Origin: Shouchella clausii
GTDB lineage: Bacteria > Bacillota > Bacilli > Bacillales > Bacillaceae_D
Assembly: GCF_002250115.1 (NCBI RefSeq)
Contig: NZ_CP019985.1
Span: 1,798,001-1,862,000 of the forward strand
DNA length: 64,000 nt
Direction: 5' to 3'
The notes beneath the pieces are model-generated. The model was not told the DNA's origin, searched no databases, and saw only the letters and a list, made by a program, of their open reading frames with translations. Within the stretch, counting starts at the first letter, position 1, and each line of letters begins with the position of its first letter. Below, piece after piece: positions 32,757 to 42,113 of this stretch. The position numbers and the translations under genes are program-made.

Positions 32757-33986
32757 ATGAACCAGAGTTCAAATCAATCATCAGTTATTATAATTTTAAA
32801 TGCTTTTATATTAAATGTCCTGGTTAATGCTGAATATATATATAACTCTATTGGTTTTTTATATAACCTAAAAGGTATGGCCTTAGGTTTAATAATTATA
32901 CTTTTAATCGTGAGTACAATTATTAATTTCCATAAAATCAGATTTAATATCCTATGTCTTACTATGCTTTTGTTTGCTTCCTATGTAGTCATTAGTTATT
33001 TATATATAACCCCTGCAACCTTGTATGGGTATACAAAAACAATTGGCTGCGTTGTGGCTTTCATTTTAATAACATATCCTTTAGTAACGACATATACAAT
33101 GGACGATATTAGAAAGTTCCTTTACGTTTACTTTGTACTAGACATATTATTATTGATATTTGTGATTTTTTATAATGGGGCTTATGATATTAGCCAATAT
33201 TCAAGACTGGAAATTGGAGAAATTAATCCTATATGGCTTGCTAGGTTAGTTGGGGAAGTGGCTATTATGACATACTTCATTCTTTCTAAGAAATGGGCTG
33301 TACTGAAGTATGTTTTAATGACTATATTATTAATTATTCTTTTGGCATCTGGTTCAAAAGGCCCGTTGATTGCATTATTGATTTCAATTATTGCAATAGA
33401 TGTATTTTATTCAAATAAAAGTGTAACTCTTAAGTACTTATTAAAAACCTATTTTAAGAGTATATTAGTAATTACTTCAGGGATCGTTTTTATTAGGTTT
33501 GTAGTATTGAATTTCTTTGATTTAGAGTACATTATTAGTAGGTTCTCTATATTGGATGCTGAATCACAGTACGGCGAATTGTCTCGAATGAATTTAATTT
33601 CCAGGGCAGTAGATTATTTTTTTGAGAATCCACTATTAGGAAAAGGTATTGGCGCATTTGGAGTTTTGACACATGGATATGACTATAGGAGATATCCTCA
33701 TAATATCTTTATTGAGGCTTTAACTGAACTGGGCTTAGTGGGTTTCCTACTTATCTTGCTTTCAATATCTATTGTATTTATTTCCTTTATTAAGAGAGTG
33801 AGACTAAAAAAATACACGGAAGACCATAATTTAACATTTAGGGTCTTGGGCGCTTTGTTTATCTTTTACTTTATAAATGCAAATGTTTCCGGCGATCTAA
33901 CCTACAGTAATATGAAGTTGTTCTTTTTCATGGGGCTGTTAAATTACGCTTTTTTGGCTATAAAAATTAATACAGGGAGAACTTGA
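32757..33986 (+). CDS. O-antigen polymerase/ligase-like membrane protein (Wzy type)
   Basis: 409 residues, about 11-12 membrane helices, starting at an ATG (GGCAGGAGTAAAA upstream). The Wzy_C-like region is near the C terminus: a large extracytoplasmic loop with NPLLGKGIGAFGVLTHGY and RRYPHNIFIEALTELGLVGF. GSKGPLIALLIS around residue 200 is also typical. It would polymerise repeat units on the outer face of the membrane. Low primary similarity is normal for the family, so it is called from topology and the PHNxFxE motif. Confidence 0.82.
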   Translation: MNQSSNQSSVIIILNAFILNVLVNAEYIYNSIGFLYNLKGMALGLIIILLIVSTIINFHKIRFNILCLTMLLFASYVVISYLYITPATLYGYTKTIGCVVAFILITYPLVTTYTMDDIRKFLYVYFVLDILLLIFVIFYNGAYDISQYSRLEIGEINPIWLARLVGEVAIMTYFILSKKWAVLKYVLMTILLIILLASGSKGPLIALLISIIAIDVFYSNKSVTLKYLLKTYFKSILVITSGIVFIRFVVLNFFDLEYIISRFSILDAESQYGELSRMNLISRAVDYFFENPLLGKGIGAFGVLTHGYDYRRYPHNIFIEALTELGLVGFLLILLSISIVFISFIKRVRLKKYTEDHNLTFRVLGALFIFYFINANVSGDLTYSNMKLFFFMGLLNYAFLAIKINTGRT

Positions 33987-33994
33987 ATTAAATT

Positions 33995-34885
33995 ATGTCG
34001 AGACCTAAAGTTAGTGTTGTAATACCTACATACAACCGAGCAAACGTATTGAAACGAGCAGTTAATAGTGTACTTAATCAAACATATGACAATATTGAAT
34101 TGATTGTAGTGGATGATGCGTCGACAGATGACACAAAAAGTTTATTAGAATCAATTACGGACAAACGATTTAAATACATTAAACTTGATAAAAATTCAAA
34201 GGGGAAGTTACCTAGAAATATAGGAATAAAAAATAGTACAGGAAAATATATAGCCTTTTTAGATTCTGACGATGAATGGTTGCCAGAAAAACTGGAACTA
34301 CAAATAAAAAAAATTTGTGAGTTAGACAATGAAAATTTTATTTGTTTTACAGACTTAATGTTAAATAATGGTAAAAAATTATTGGCTAAAGATCAGATAA
34401 CCTATAACAACTCGACAGACATAATGGAATACATCTTAGTGCAAAACAATATTGTTCAAACTAGCACATACTTGTTACCAACAAGTTTAGCAAAAAGAAT
34501 AATGTTTAATGAAGAATTGAGTAAACATCAAGATTGGGATTTTTGCTTACGACTTAGGGAAATGGGCGCTAGGTTTATCCATTTGAATGAGAAATTAACA
34601 GTTTGGCACGTTGATCCTAGAGAAGATAGAAAAAGTAATAATAGAGACTACAAAGCATCCCTAAACTGGTTTGAAGCAAATTTAAGCCTTTTTACGGAAC
34701 GTGCAAAATATGCTTTTATTGCAAAATATTTACTTGAATTTTATCAACAAAAATATGGCAAGATATATACTATAAAAATCTTATTAAAGTCTTATTTTAA
34801 TGGCTCTATAAAAAGTGTTATCTTTTTACGCAAGATAGTAAAAATAAGTCTCCCAGTTTTATTACGGAGGAAAAATGGTAAATAA
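33995..34885 (+). CDS. Glycosyltransferase family 2
   Basis: 296 residues; the ATG at 33995 has only a weak ribosome site (GGGAGAACTTGAATTAAATT). GT-A fold signatures: VSVVIPTYNRANVLKRAVNS, IELIVVDDASTDDT, PRNIGIKNSTGKYIAFLDSDDEW with the DxD metal site (DSDD, about residues 90-93), and HQDWDFCLRLREMG. It adds a sugar from a UDP or similar donor to the repeat unit at the cytoplasmic face. Overlaps the flippase gene by 11 bp. Confidence 0.9.
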   Translation: MSRPKVSVVIPTYNRANVLKRAVNSVLNQTYDNIELIVVDDASTDDTKSLLESITDKRFKYIKLDKNSKGKLPRNIGIKNSTGKYIAFLDSDDEWLPEKLELQIKKICELDNENFICFTDLMLNNGKKLLAKDQITYNNSTDIMEYILVQNNIVQTSTYLLPTSLAKRIMFNEELSKHQDWDFCLRLREMGARFIHLNEKLTVWHVDPREDRKSNNRDYKASLNWFEANLSLFTERAKYAFIAKYLLEFYQQKYGKIYTIKILLKSYFNGSIKSVIFLRKIVKISLPVLLRRKNGK

Positions 34886-36122
34886 AAGGCTTTTTAAGAA
34901 TATATTCTCTTTAATAGTTTTGCAAGGTAGTAATTATATATTTCCGTTACTGACTTTTCCATATTTGGTAAGAGTCTTAGGTGTGGGGAATTACGGTATA
35001 TTGATGCTATGTACATCTATTATGATATTTATAAATGTTATAATTGATTACGGGTTTAACATAACTGCTACTAAATATATTTCAATAAATAAACAAGATC
35101 ATAACAAAGTAAATCAAAAATTTATTGATGTCCTTTCAATAAAAATAGTTTTTACGTTAATCGCAGGGGGTATTATATTTTTTTTGTTAACTATTCTCCC
35201 TTTCGATAAAACAATGCGTATTTGTATAGGGATAAGTTATCTAATCTTATTGGGAAATACACTTTTTCCAATTTGGTTATTCCAAGGCCTTGAAAAAATG
35301 GGTGTAATAACATATGTTAATATAATTGCGCGTTTTTTAGTTACTGTATTTGTTTTTAGTTTAGTTAATTCTATTGAGGATCTTTATTTAGCTGTTTTTT
35401 TACAAACTTTGTATTATGTAGTACCAGGTTTTTTGGCACTGTATTTTATAAAGTTCAAATTGAAATATGAAATTAAATTGTCATTCAGCCCAATAAGAAT
35501 TCAACAGGAGTTAAAAGAAGGCTTTTATGTATTTTTAACTACTCTTTGGATAAATTTTTATAATAACGGTCCTCTACTTTTAGTTGGCATGATTTCCGGT
35601 AATTTATCAGCTGGTAATTATGGAATTGGTCAGAGAATACAAAGTGCCTTCTTTGGTTTGTCTCAACCCTTTACGCAAGCTCTATATCCTTTTATTTGTA
35701 ACATATATGAAAAGGACAAAAAGCATTACAATAGAATAATTAAAATAATATTAACGAGCTTTTTAATTAGCAGTCTTTTAATTGTGATTATCTTAAATAG
35801 TTTATTAGACTATATTGTTCTATTAGTTGTAGGTGAATTGAATCACACTATTGGCAAATTAGTAGGCTTGTTTTCGTATATAATTTTTTTGGGTATTTTA
35901 AACACAATTTTATCAAGAATTTTATACTCGATGAATAAACAAAAGGTATTGAATAAGGTATATATGATTGGTGGTCTAATTTTTCTAAGTTTATCATACC
36001 CGTTTACTTTTTTCGGCGATGAATTTGGCATGGCTTTTTTAGTAATTCTAGTAGAGTGTACGATCTTAATTTCAAATCTTTCTATAACGTTTAAAGCATT
36101 AAAGAAGTTAAATACCGATTAG
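34875..36122 (+). CDS. Polysaccharide flippase (Wzx type, MATE/MOP superfamily)
   Basis: 415 residues from an ATG (TACGGAGGAAAA upstream). 12 membrane helices; the N terminus NIFSLIVLQGSNYIFPLLTF followed by PYLVRVLGVGNYGILMLCTS is the standard Wzx opening. It moves the lipid-linked repeat unit across the membrane for the polymerase at 32757. Very AT-rich, in strong contrast to the next gene, which begins 16 bp downstream and has ordinary composition: the right edge of the variable cassette lies between them. Confidence 0.89.
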   Translation: MVNKRLFKNIFSLIVLQGSNYIFPLLTFPYLVRVLGVGNYGILMLCTSIMIFINVIIDYGFNITATKYISINKQDHNKVNQKFIDVLSIKIVFTLIAGGIIFFLLTILPFDKTMRICIGISYLILLGNTLFPIWLFQGLEKMGVITYVNIIARFLVTVFVFSLVNSIEDLYLAVFLQTLYYVVPGFLALYFIKFKLKYEIKLSFSPIRIQQELKEGFYVFLTTLWINFYNNGPLLLVGMISGNLSAGNYGIGQRIQSAFFGLSQPFTQALYPFICNIYEKDKKHYNRIIKIILTSFLISSLLIVIILNSLLDYIVLLVVGELNHTIGKLVGLFSYIIFLGILNTILSRILYSMNKQKVLNKVYMIGGLIFLSLSYPFTFFGDEFGMAFLVILVECTILISNLSITFKALKKLNTD

Positions 36123-36138
36123 AAGGGGTTAATACCTT

Positions 36139-37458
36139 ATGAAAAACATCGCCGTCGTCGGCACCGGCTACGTTGGCCTCGTAACCGGCGTTGCCTTGTC
36201 GGATATTGGCCATTCGGTTACGTGCGTAGACATTGACGAGAAGAAAGTTGAATTGATGCAAAGCGGTGTTTCTCCCATTTATGAACCGGGTTTGTCGGAG
36301 CTAATGACGAAAAACATTAATGCAGGTCGATTGTCCTTTACCACTAAGCATCAGCAAGCGTTTGCGGGCGCGGATGCAATTTACATAGCGGTGGGTACTC
36401 CCCAGAAGGCCGATGGCACGGCTGATCTCCGTTTTATTGAAGCGGTCGCAGACCACATTGCTGAGCACCTTACCCATTATGCGGTTGTTGTCACGAAAAG
36501 CACGGTGCCAGTTGGAACTAATGATTATATTAAATCTTATATTGAAAAGAATACGGATGTACCATTTGATGTTGTTTCCAACCCTGAGTTTTTGCGTGAG
36601 GGTTCAGCGGTACATGATACGTTCCATGGTGACCGTATCGTCATTGGTGCCGACAGTACAGTTGCTGGTGATTTGATTGAGGAAATCAACAAGCCGTTTG
36701 GCATTCCTGTCTTTCGGACGGACATTCGCAGCGCTGAGATGATTAAGTATGCGTCGAATGCGTTTCTTGCCACAAAGATCAGTTTTGTTAATGAGATTGC
36801 TAATTTGTGCGAGAAATTGAATGCGAACGTAGATGACGTTGCGAAAGGCATGGGACAAGACAAGCGGATTGGCGACAAATTTTTAAATGCTGGGATTGGC
36901 TATGGTGGTTCCTGTTTTCCGAAGGATACGAGCGCGCTTGTGCAAATTGCGGGCAATGTGGAGCATGAATTTACACTGTTAAAGGCAGTCATTGAAGTCA
37001 ATTATAAGCAACAACGCCTGCTTGTGGAAAAAGCACGAGAACATTTTGGTTCGTTGCGTGGTAAAACGATTGCGATGTTAGGGCTGGCGTTTAAGCCGAA
37101 TACGGATGATATGCGTGAAGCGGCTTCTATTATTCTAGCGCAAGAACTTATTTTAGCAGGCGCTCGTGTTGTTGCTTATGACCCAATCGCCATGGGGAAT
37201 GCCAGAAACGTACTTCCTGCTGCTGTCGATTACGCAGACAATGCGTTTGCTGCTATTCAAGGCGCAGATACAGCTTTTGTGGTAACAGAGTGGGATGAGA
37301 TTTGTGCCCTCACTCCTGAAGATTTTAAAGCGAATTTAAAAGAGCCGGTAGTATTTGATGGGCGCAATTGCTTTAACATCGAAACAATGAAAGAAGCTGG
37401 ATTGAATTATTATTCTGTGGGACGTCCGGTTGTAAAAACGGAGAAAGAGCTAGTTTAA
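36139..37458 (+). CDS. UDP-glucose 6-dehydrogenase
   Basis: 439 residues from an ATG (AGAAGGGGTTAATACCTT upstream). NAD-binding N terminus IAVVGTGYVGLVTGVALSDI, STVPVGTND, NPEFLREGSAVHDTFHGDRI, central helix SAEMIKYASNAFLATKISFV, catalytic cysteine in GIGYGGSCFPKDTSAL (about residue 260), and C-terminal LGLAFKPNTDDMREAASI. Converts UDP-glucose from GalU to UDP-glucuronate for the polymer (TuaD/Ugd type). Ordinary GC content, unlike the neighbouring flippase; conserved right border of the cluster. Confidence 0.95.
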   Translation: MKNIAVVGTGYVGLVTGVALSDIGHSVTCVDIDEKKVELMQSGVSPIYEPGLSELMTKNINAGRLSFTTKHQQAFAGADAIYIAVGTPQKADGTADLRFIEAVADHIAEHLTHYAVVVTKSTVPVGTNDYIKSYIEKNTDVPFDVVSNPEFLREGSAVHDTFHGDRIVIGADSTVAGDLIEEINKPFGIPVFRTDIRSAEMIKYASNAFLATKISFVNEIANLCEKLNANVDDVAKGMGQDKRIGDKFLNAGIGYGGSCFPKDTSALVQIAGNVEHEFTLLKAVIEVNYKQQRLLVEKAREHFGSLRGKTIAMLGLAFKPNTDDMREAASIILAQELILAGARVVAYDPIAMGNARNVLPAAVDYADNAFAAIQGADTAFVVTEWDEICALTPEDFKANLKEPVVFDGRNCFNIETMKEAGLNYYSVGRPVVKTEKELV

Positions 37459-37460
37459 AA

Positions 37461-37502
37461 CTAAACTGCCTGTATGCCTAGTTGGGCGTACAGGCGGTTT
37501 TC
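37461..37502 (+). terminator. Terminator of the polysaccharide operon
   Basis: Stem of about 14 bp, ACTGCCTGTATGCC pairing with GGCGTACAGGCGGT, loop TAGTTG, then TTTTCT. Confidence 0.75.
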
Positions 37503-37547
37503 TACTGTAACTTGTTTTCTTCTATTTTAAGGTGGAGGGCATGTGGT

Positions 37548-37859
37548 ATGATACTACTTTTTTTCCTTATGATCAGTCTCTTCTTCGGAATATCGACTCT
37601 GCTTTTTATTGGAAAAGGCGATTTCTTAATTGCCGGGTTAAATGCCATGAGCAAAAAGGAAAAAGAGAAAATTGACACATTCAAGTTGAATAGGTTCATG
37701 GGGAAAATGATGTATGTGGTTTCCGGTGGAATGCTATTGCTTTTTCTCTATCGTTTCTACAACTATTCCCTTGTATTGGCGCTGGCTTTGTTGCTTCTCG
37801 TTTTACCTACTATTCTTATTGCCATTTTTACGTTCAACTTTAATCGCTTTCGAAAATAA
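37548..37859 (+). CDS. Small membrane protein, DUF3784 type
   Basis: 103 residues from the ATG at 37548 (AAGGTGGAGGGCATGTGGT upstream). One N-terminal helix (ILLFFLMISLFFGISTLLFI), then GKGDFLIAGLNAMSKKEKEK, the diagnostic motif of DUF3784 proteins, and two C-terminal helices (residues about 57-98). Function unknown; widespread in Bacillales. Placed after the terminator of the polysaccharide operon, so independent of it. Confidence 0.78.
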   Translation: MILLFFLMISLFFGISTLLFIGKGDFLIAGLNAMSKKEKEKIDTFKLNRFMGKMMYVVSGGMLLLFLYRFYNYSLVLALALLLLVLPTILIAIFTFNFNRFRK

Positions 37860-38372
37860 GACAATGCGGTCTAATCATTGCGTACAAATGATCCTACCCT
37901 ACCTATACACCGATGCCTCTACAGTCCTTTCAATATGGCTGAAATTAATTTTTTGTCTCTTTCCATTAGCCATTAAAAACACCCACCGAAAAGTTCCCTT
38001 CAAAAATTTTTAAAACGGTACGCCGACAAGTACCAGAAACAACTGGATTATGTGATAGCTTTTCTCTATAGTCAGCTAATTTCATGATTGTAGAGGGAGG
38101 CTTGGCAATGGACGTATATTATATAAGGCTTTCATTGACGGAAATTAAATTGGACCTTCTTTCTTTTGCTTATCAGGCAGCGACCAGTGGGTTTGATGAA
38201 ATCGAGCATTCGGGAGAGCAACTAACGGCCATCGTAAAAAAAGTTGATCAGTTGGTGTAAACGCTAGAATAAAGTTGACACTTTTTGATCGATAAGATTT
38301 TACACTTTTGCTCAATCAATCTACCTCTTTAGTAAAATAGATCGTGATGTTATTTTACTGGGGGTTAGGATC

Positions 38373-39932
38373 TTGGAGGAGAAGTTAGTGTTATATATTA
38401 AGATTCAGGAATTACATAAGAGAAAGTTTAAAGTAGCGCAAATCGCTAAGGAGCTTAAAATCTCAAGACCGACTGTCTATAAGTACTTAGAAATGACATT
38501 CGATGAGGCAAAGGCGTATACTGAACAGCCCTTGGGAAAGAAGAAAAAACTAGATCACTATAAGGACTGGATACTGGCCTGGCTCGAAGAGTATCCCCAC
38601 CTAAGTAGTGCTCAGATCCATGATTGGCTTTTAGAAAGATACCCCGACCTAGTGGTCGGCGGAAGTACTGTAAGAACATATGTGAGGGGGGTGCGAGAAG
38701 TTTATCAGATTGAGAAAAAGGGGATTGTCCGGCAATACGAAGCAGTTCCTGAACAACCAATGGGTAAACAACTCCAGGTAGACTGGGGAGAAACAAAACA
38801 GAAAACAGTGAACAACAAGGAAATCAAACTGTACTTTATTGCCTTTGTACTCGTTCACTCGCGACAAAAATATATGGAATGGCAAGCACGTCCATTCACC
38901 ACAAGAGATGCGATTCGTTGTCACGAACATGCCTTCCAGTTCTATGGAGGACGAACCGAAGAAATTGTCTATGATCAGGATCACTTAATCTCAGTAAGTG
39001 AAAATGCAGGTCAACTACTTTTAACAGCTGAGTTTCAAAGCTATGTAAACGAGCGTAAATTCAACGTTCACCTTTGCCGAAGAGCGGATCCAGAATCTAA
39101 AGGGATGATTGAAAATGTAGTGAAATACATAAAAGGCAACTTCGCTGACAGTCGTGTGTTTAGAGATATAGAAGATTGGAATGAACGGGCAAGGCAATGG
39201 CTCAAGCGTACGGGAAACCACCAGGTTCACCAGACAACGAAAAAAAGACCAGCAGAAGTGTTTCTCCTCGAAAAGCAACACTTACAGCCAGTCTCTTCGT
39301 TACTTTCATATGAAAGTACCCATAACCAAAGTATAACAAGAAGTGTTAGTAAGGACAATACGATCCGGTACAAGTCAAACCGTTACTCTGTCCCACTGGG
39401 GACTTATCAAAATAGGAGTGAGAATCTTGTGTGGATTGAAATAAGGGAAGAAGATCACAACGCCCTGATCATCCGCAAAGAAGCAAATGGTGAAGTGATT
39501 GCCGAGCATAGGATCAGCTCTGAAAAGGGAAAGCTGATTCAAAACCGTCACCATACTCGTGATCGCTCCAAAGGTGTGGAAGAGTTTAAACAACGTCTCC
39601 TCTCTCACTTTAAAGATCAGGTTCAGGCAGCTGCCTATTTAGATGAGATTAGCCAAAGATACCCGAGGTATCGGAGAGATCAGTTTACAATTATTCATAA
39701 GGTGAGCCAACAATACCCGGCTATAATTGATACTGTTTTGGCCAAGTGCACGACAGAAAAGCTTTACAATGCGAATGACTTTCGCGATATCGCTCATCAC
39801 CTTGATGCTTTACGAGATGAGCCGATTGAAGAAGCACAATCTTTTTACACGAGTCCGCCAAACCATTCTCATCTCAAAGCCTCTACCCGTTCTCTAAATG
39901 CCTATACTAGCATTTTAGGAGGTAGAACATGA
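38373..39932 (+). CDS. istA: IS21-family transposase IstA
   Basis: 519 residues from a TTG start. N-terminal HTH (KVAQIAKELKISRPTVYKYL), then an rve/DDE domain: QLQVDWGETKQ (first Asp), EEIVYDQDHLIS (second Asp) and ESKGMIENVVKYIKGNFADS (Glu), followed by the C-terminal IstA domain with TIRYKSNRYSVPLG. Performs strand transfer together with the IstB ATPase, whose start overlaps by 4 bp (ATGA). Full length, no frame damage. Confidence 0.95.
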   Translation: MEEKLVLYIKIQELHKRKFKVAQIAKELKISRPTVYKYLEMTFDEAKAYTEQPLGKKKKLDHYKDWILAWLEEYPHLSSAQIHDWLLERYPDLVVGGSTVRTYVRGVREVYQIEKKGIVRQYEAVPEQPMGKQLQVDWGETKQKTVNNKEIKLYFIAFVLVHSRQKYMEWQARPFTTRDAIRCHEHAFQFYGGRTEEIVYDQDHLISVSENAGQLLLTAEFQSYVNERKFNVHLCRRADPESKGMIENVVKYIKGNFADSRVFRDIEDWNERARQWLKRTGNHQVHQTTKKRPAEVFLLEKQHLQPVSSLLSYESTHNQSITRSVSKDNTIRYKSNRYSVPLGTYQNRSENLVWIEIREEDHNALIIRKEANGEVIAEHRISSEKGKLIQNRHHTRDRSKGVEEFKQRLLSHFKDQVQAAAYLDEISQRYPRYRRDQFTIIHKVSQQYPAIIDTVLAKCTTEKLYNANDFRDIAHHLDALRDEPIEEAQSFYTSPPNHSHLKASTRSLNAYTSILGGRT

Positions 39933-40696
39933 TGAACAAAACCGTACATGAACTACAAGATCACTTTCGTCAGCTACGCCTAGCAGAGACTGCGGAGGAG
40001 CTGCCACAGCTTCTTCGCGAAGCTGAAAAAGCATCATGGACCTACTTGGAATTTTTAGAGTCTCTCACTCGATATGAATTAGCCAAACGCGAAGAGAAAA
40101 GCCTTGAGAAAAGAATGAAATGGGCACGCTTCCCTTTCGTGAAGTCATTAGACGAGTTTGAGCTGAAAGGACAAAACGTTCTGACGGCTCGTCAGCTTTC
40201 TCAACTCCGAGAATTAAGCTGGCTGGAGCAACACTATAATCTTATCCTTTTAGGGCCTCCTGGCATCGGTAAAACGTATATCGCAATTGGACTTGGACTT
40301 GAGGCTGTTTACAGAGGGTTTAATGTTTATTTCGCTACAATGGGTGAACTGGTGCAGCTTCTAAAATCAGAAGAATACCTGAACAAATCTAAAGTTCAGC
40401 TTAAGAGAATTAGAAATGCCGACTTAGTGATTATTGATGATTTAATGTATATGGCCATGGACCAGAGAGAAGCAAACCTATTCTTTCATTTAATTAACCA
40501 TTTATACGAACGAAGTTCGATTATCCTGACATCAAATAAGAGTCCAGATGAATGGGGCAATTTAATCGGAGACCAAGGCATCACCACTGCGATTTTAGAT
40601 CGCTTACTTCATCGTGTGGAAGTGATCCATGGTAGCGAAGAAGAGAGAAGTCACAGGATGAAAAATCGGAAGAGCATTTTTTCAGCAGATGTGTAA
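39929..40696 (+). CDS. istB: IS21-family helper ATPase IstB
   Basis: 255 residues. AAA+ DnaC-like ATPase with Walker A LGPPGIGKTYIAIGLG (about residue 110), Walker B DLVIIDDLMY, sensor ILTSNKSPDEWG and a C-terminal HRVEVIHGSEEERSHRMK. IstB oligomerises on target DNA and stimulates IstA. Overlaps istA by 4 bp. Confidence 0.95.
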   Translation: MMNKTVHELQDHFRQLRLAETAEELPQLLREAEKASWTYLEFLESLTRYELAKREEKSLEKRMKWARFPFVKSLDEFELKGQNVLTARQLSQLRELSWLEQHYNLILLGPPGIGKTYIAIGLGLEAVYRGFNVYFATMGELVQLLKSEEYLNKSKVQLKRIRNADLVIIDDLMYMAMDQREANLFFHLINHLYERSSIILTSNKSPDEWGNLIGDQGITTAILDRLLHRVEVIHGSEEERSHRMKNRKSIFSADV

Positions 40697-40802
40697 AAAG
40701 GAAACGAGCAAAAAGTGTAAATTTCAACTTGACGTCTACAGTTGGATGAAGTTTTGGAAACAATCATAAAGAAAAACGAGATCACGCCAATGATTTATGA
40801 GT

Positions 40803-40831
40803 AAAAAGCCTTCTTCGATCGAAGGCTTTTT
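40803..40831. terminator. Bidirectional terminator
   Basis: Perfect stem AAAAAGCCTTC / GAAGGCTTTTT with loop TTCGATC. Serves the split gene on the left and the leftward AraC gene on the right. A similar GATCGAAGGCTTTTT hairpin follows the HxlR gene at 44902. Confidence 0.88.
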
Positions 40832-40935
40832 ATCATTGTCTATCCATAATTGTAGGAAGTGTAGTCCGCTAGAGCCTACCAGCCGTTGAAATGTCGGAAA
40901 AAACCTCAGGGCGGGGTTAAGCAGTTTCAACGAAA

Positions 40936-41856
40936 TCAATGTGAATAGATGTCGGACGACCATTTGGAAGAAAGCTGTTTGACATCGCTTATAGGTGGCA
41001 AGCCAAACATTCTAGCGTACTCACGGCTGAATTGAGACGGGCTTTCGTAGCCAACTTGAAAAGCGGCGTCTGCTGCCTCTATATTTTCAGCAAATAGCAA
41101 GCGCCGAGCTTCTTGGAGCCTGATTAATTTTTGAAATTGTAAAGGGCTCATCGCCGTCACCTTTTTAAACTGACTATGCAAGGCGGATACACTCATATTG
41201 ACTTCTGTGGCCAATTGCTGGATTCGTAACGGTTTTGAAAAATCATCATAAATGAAACGAATCGCTTTGGCAATGCGCTGTGCATGGCTGCCTAATAGGG
41301 CAAACTGTATTAATTGCTCTCCTTGTTCAGCTTGTAACATACGGTAGAGGATTTCACGGATAATTAAGGGAGAAAGGATAGGAATGTCTTTTGGTGTGTC
41401 TAAAAGGCGGACGAGTCTTAATACGGCATCAAGTAATGGTTGGCTCGTTTTGTTGACTGATATTCCTCTTTGGGCATCTTTTCGACTCGTCCAAATTTGG
41501 TCAGAATCCTTCATAATATCAAGAATTTGATCAGCACTAAAGCTGATTTGCACACTCAAGTACGGTTTTTCAGGAATGGCCTCAACCACTTGGCCGGAAA
41601 CAGGCAAATGAACAGAAGCGGCTAAGTATGACGAGGCGTCATATTGATAACATTCGCCAGCGAGCAAAACGATTTTCGAGCCTTGTGCAATCAGACAAAG
41701 CGATGGTTCGAAAACAGCGTGCACTGGTTCAGTAATTGTGGATGCCCGGATTAATTTCAATGAGGGGATTGATGTCTCGTGTGTTCCATCCGATTTCACA
41801 TGCTGATTCAGCAGTGAAATCAATTCCTTTTGTTGGTTCAGGGATTCATTATTCAA
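40936..41856 (-). CDS. AraC-family regulator with AraC_N (cupin-like) domain
   Basis: 306 residues from the TTG at 41856, which has AAAGGAG nine bases upstream; the open frame extends 20 codons further without a ribosome site. The N-terminal domain (SLKLIRASTITEPVHAVFEP, then GECYQYDASSYLAASVHLPV) is the AraC_N type. The C terminus has two HTHs (LRIQQLATEVNMSVSALHSQ; AADAAFQVGYESPSQFSREY). Regulators of this type often control a neighbouring SDR or reductase; here an Atu4866-like gene and an SDR are divergent. Confidence 0.88.
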   Translation of the reverse strand: MNNESLNQQKELISLLNQHVKSDGTHETSIPSLKLIRASTITEPVHAVFEPSLCLIAQGSKIVLLAGECYQYDASSYLAASVHLPVSGQVVEAIPEKPYLSVQISFSADQILDIMKDSDQIWTSRKDAQRGISVNKTSQPLLDAVLRLVRLLDTPKDIPILSPLIIREILYRMLQAEQGEQLIQFALLGSHAQRIAKAIRFIYDDFSKPLRIQQLATEVNMSVSALHSQFKKVTAMSPLQFQKLIRLQEARRLLFAENIEAADAAFQVGYESPSQFSREYARMFGLPPISDVKQLSSKWSSDIYSH

Positions 41857-42113
41857 AATTTTCAGCTCCTTTATTGGAGTCTTCTCAAAGTCGCTTTCGT
41901 ATCGACATCGTATCATGATTTGTAGGATCAGGCAATTAGAGACGATGAATAGACTACCTTATATCGCTGAAGTTCACCTATACTGATTTTAATTCGTTCG
42001 TTAGAAAAAGAAAGGGGTGCTGATTCGGTAGCATTTCTGTCAGATCGTGTACGAACGCATCATGATGATAAGATCTCTTGTTCAAAATGGGTGAGAAGGA
42101 AGTGAAAAATGTC

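Larger units (their letters stand above)
38256..40740 (+). mobile_element. IS21-family insertion sequence (2485 bp), complete
   Basis: Ends are imperfect inverted repeats: left TGTAAACG... and right (reverse complement) TGTAGACG..., both with ACACTTTTTG at the same distance from the tip (positions 23-32). A second internal ACACTTTTG repeat follows the left end, as is usual for IS21 multiple terminal repeats. Flanked by a 5-bp target duplication GTTGG (38251-38255 and 40741-40745). Carries istA and istB with intact catalytic motifs, so it is probably still active. Confidence 0.93.
38108..40804 (+). pseudogene. Small gene of unknown function split by the IS21 element
   Basis: The ATG at 38108 (AGAGGGAGGCTTGGCA upstream) opens MDVYYIRLSLTEIKLDLLSF and stays open to the insertion point at 38255, where the element supplies a premature stop. 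Removing 38256-40740 and one copy of the 5-bp duplication GTTGG restores one frame that continues into DEVLETIIKKNEITPMIYE and stops at 40802-40804. The rebuilt protein has 68 residues and ends just before a strong terminator. No family is recognised; an acidic helical protein. The exact in-frame join is good evidence that this was a real gene. Confidence 0.8.
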
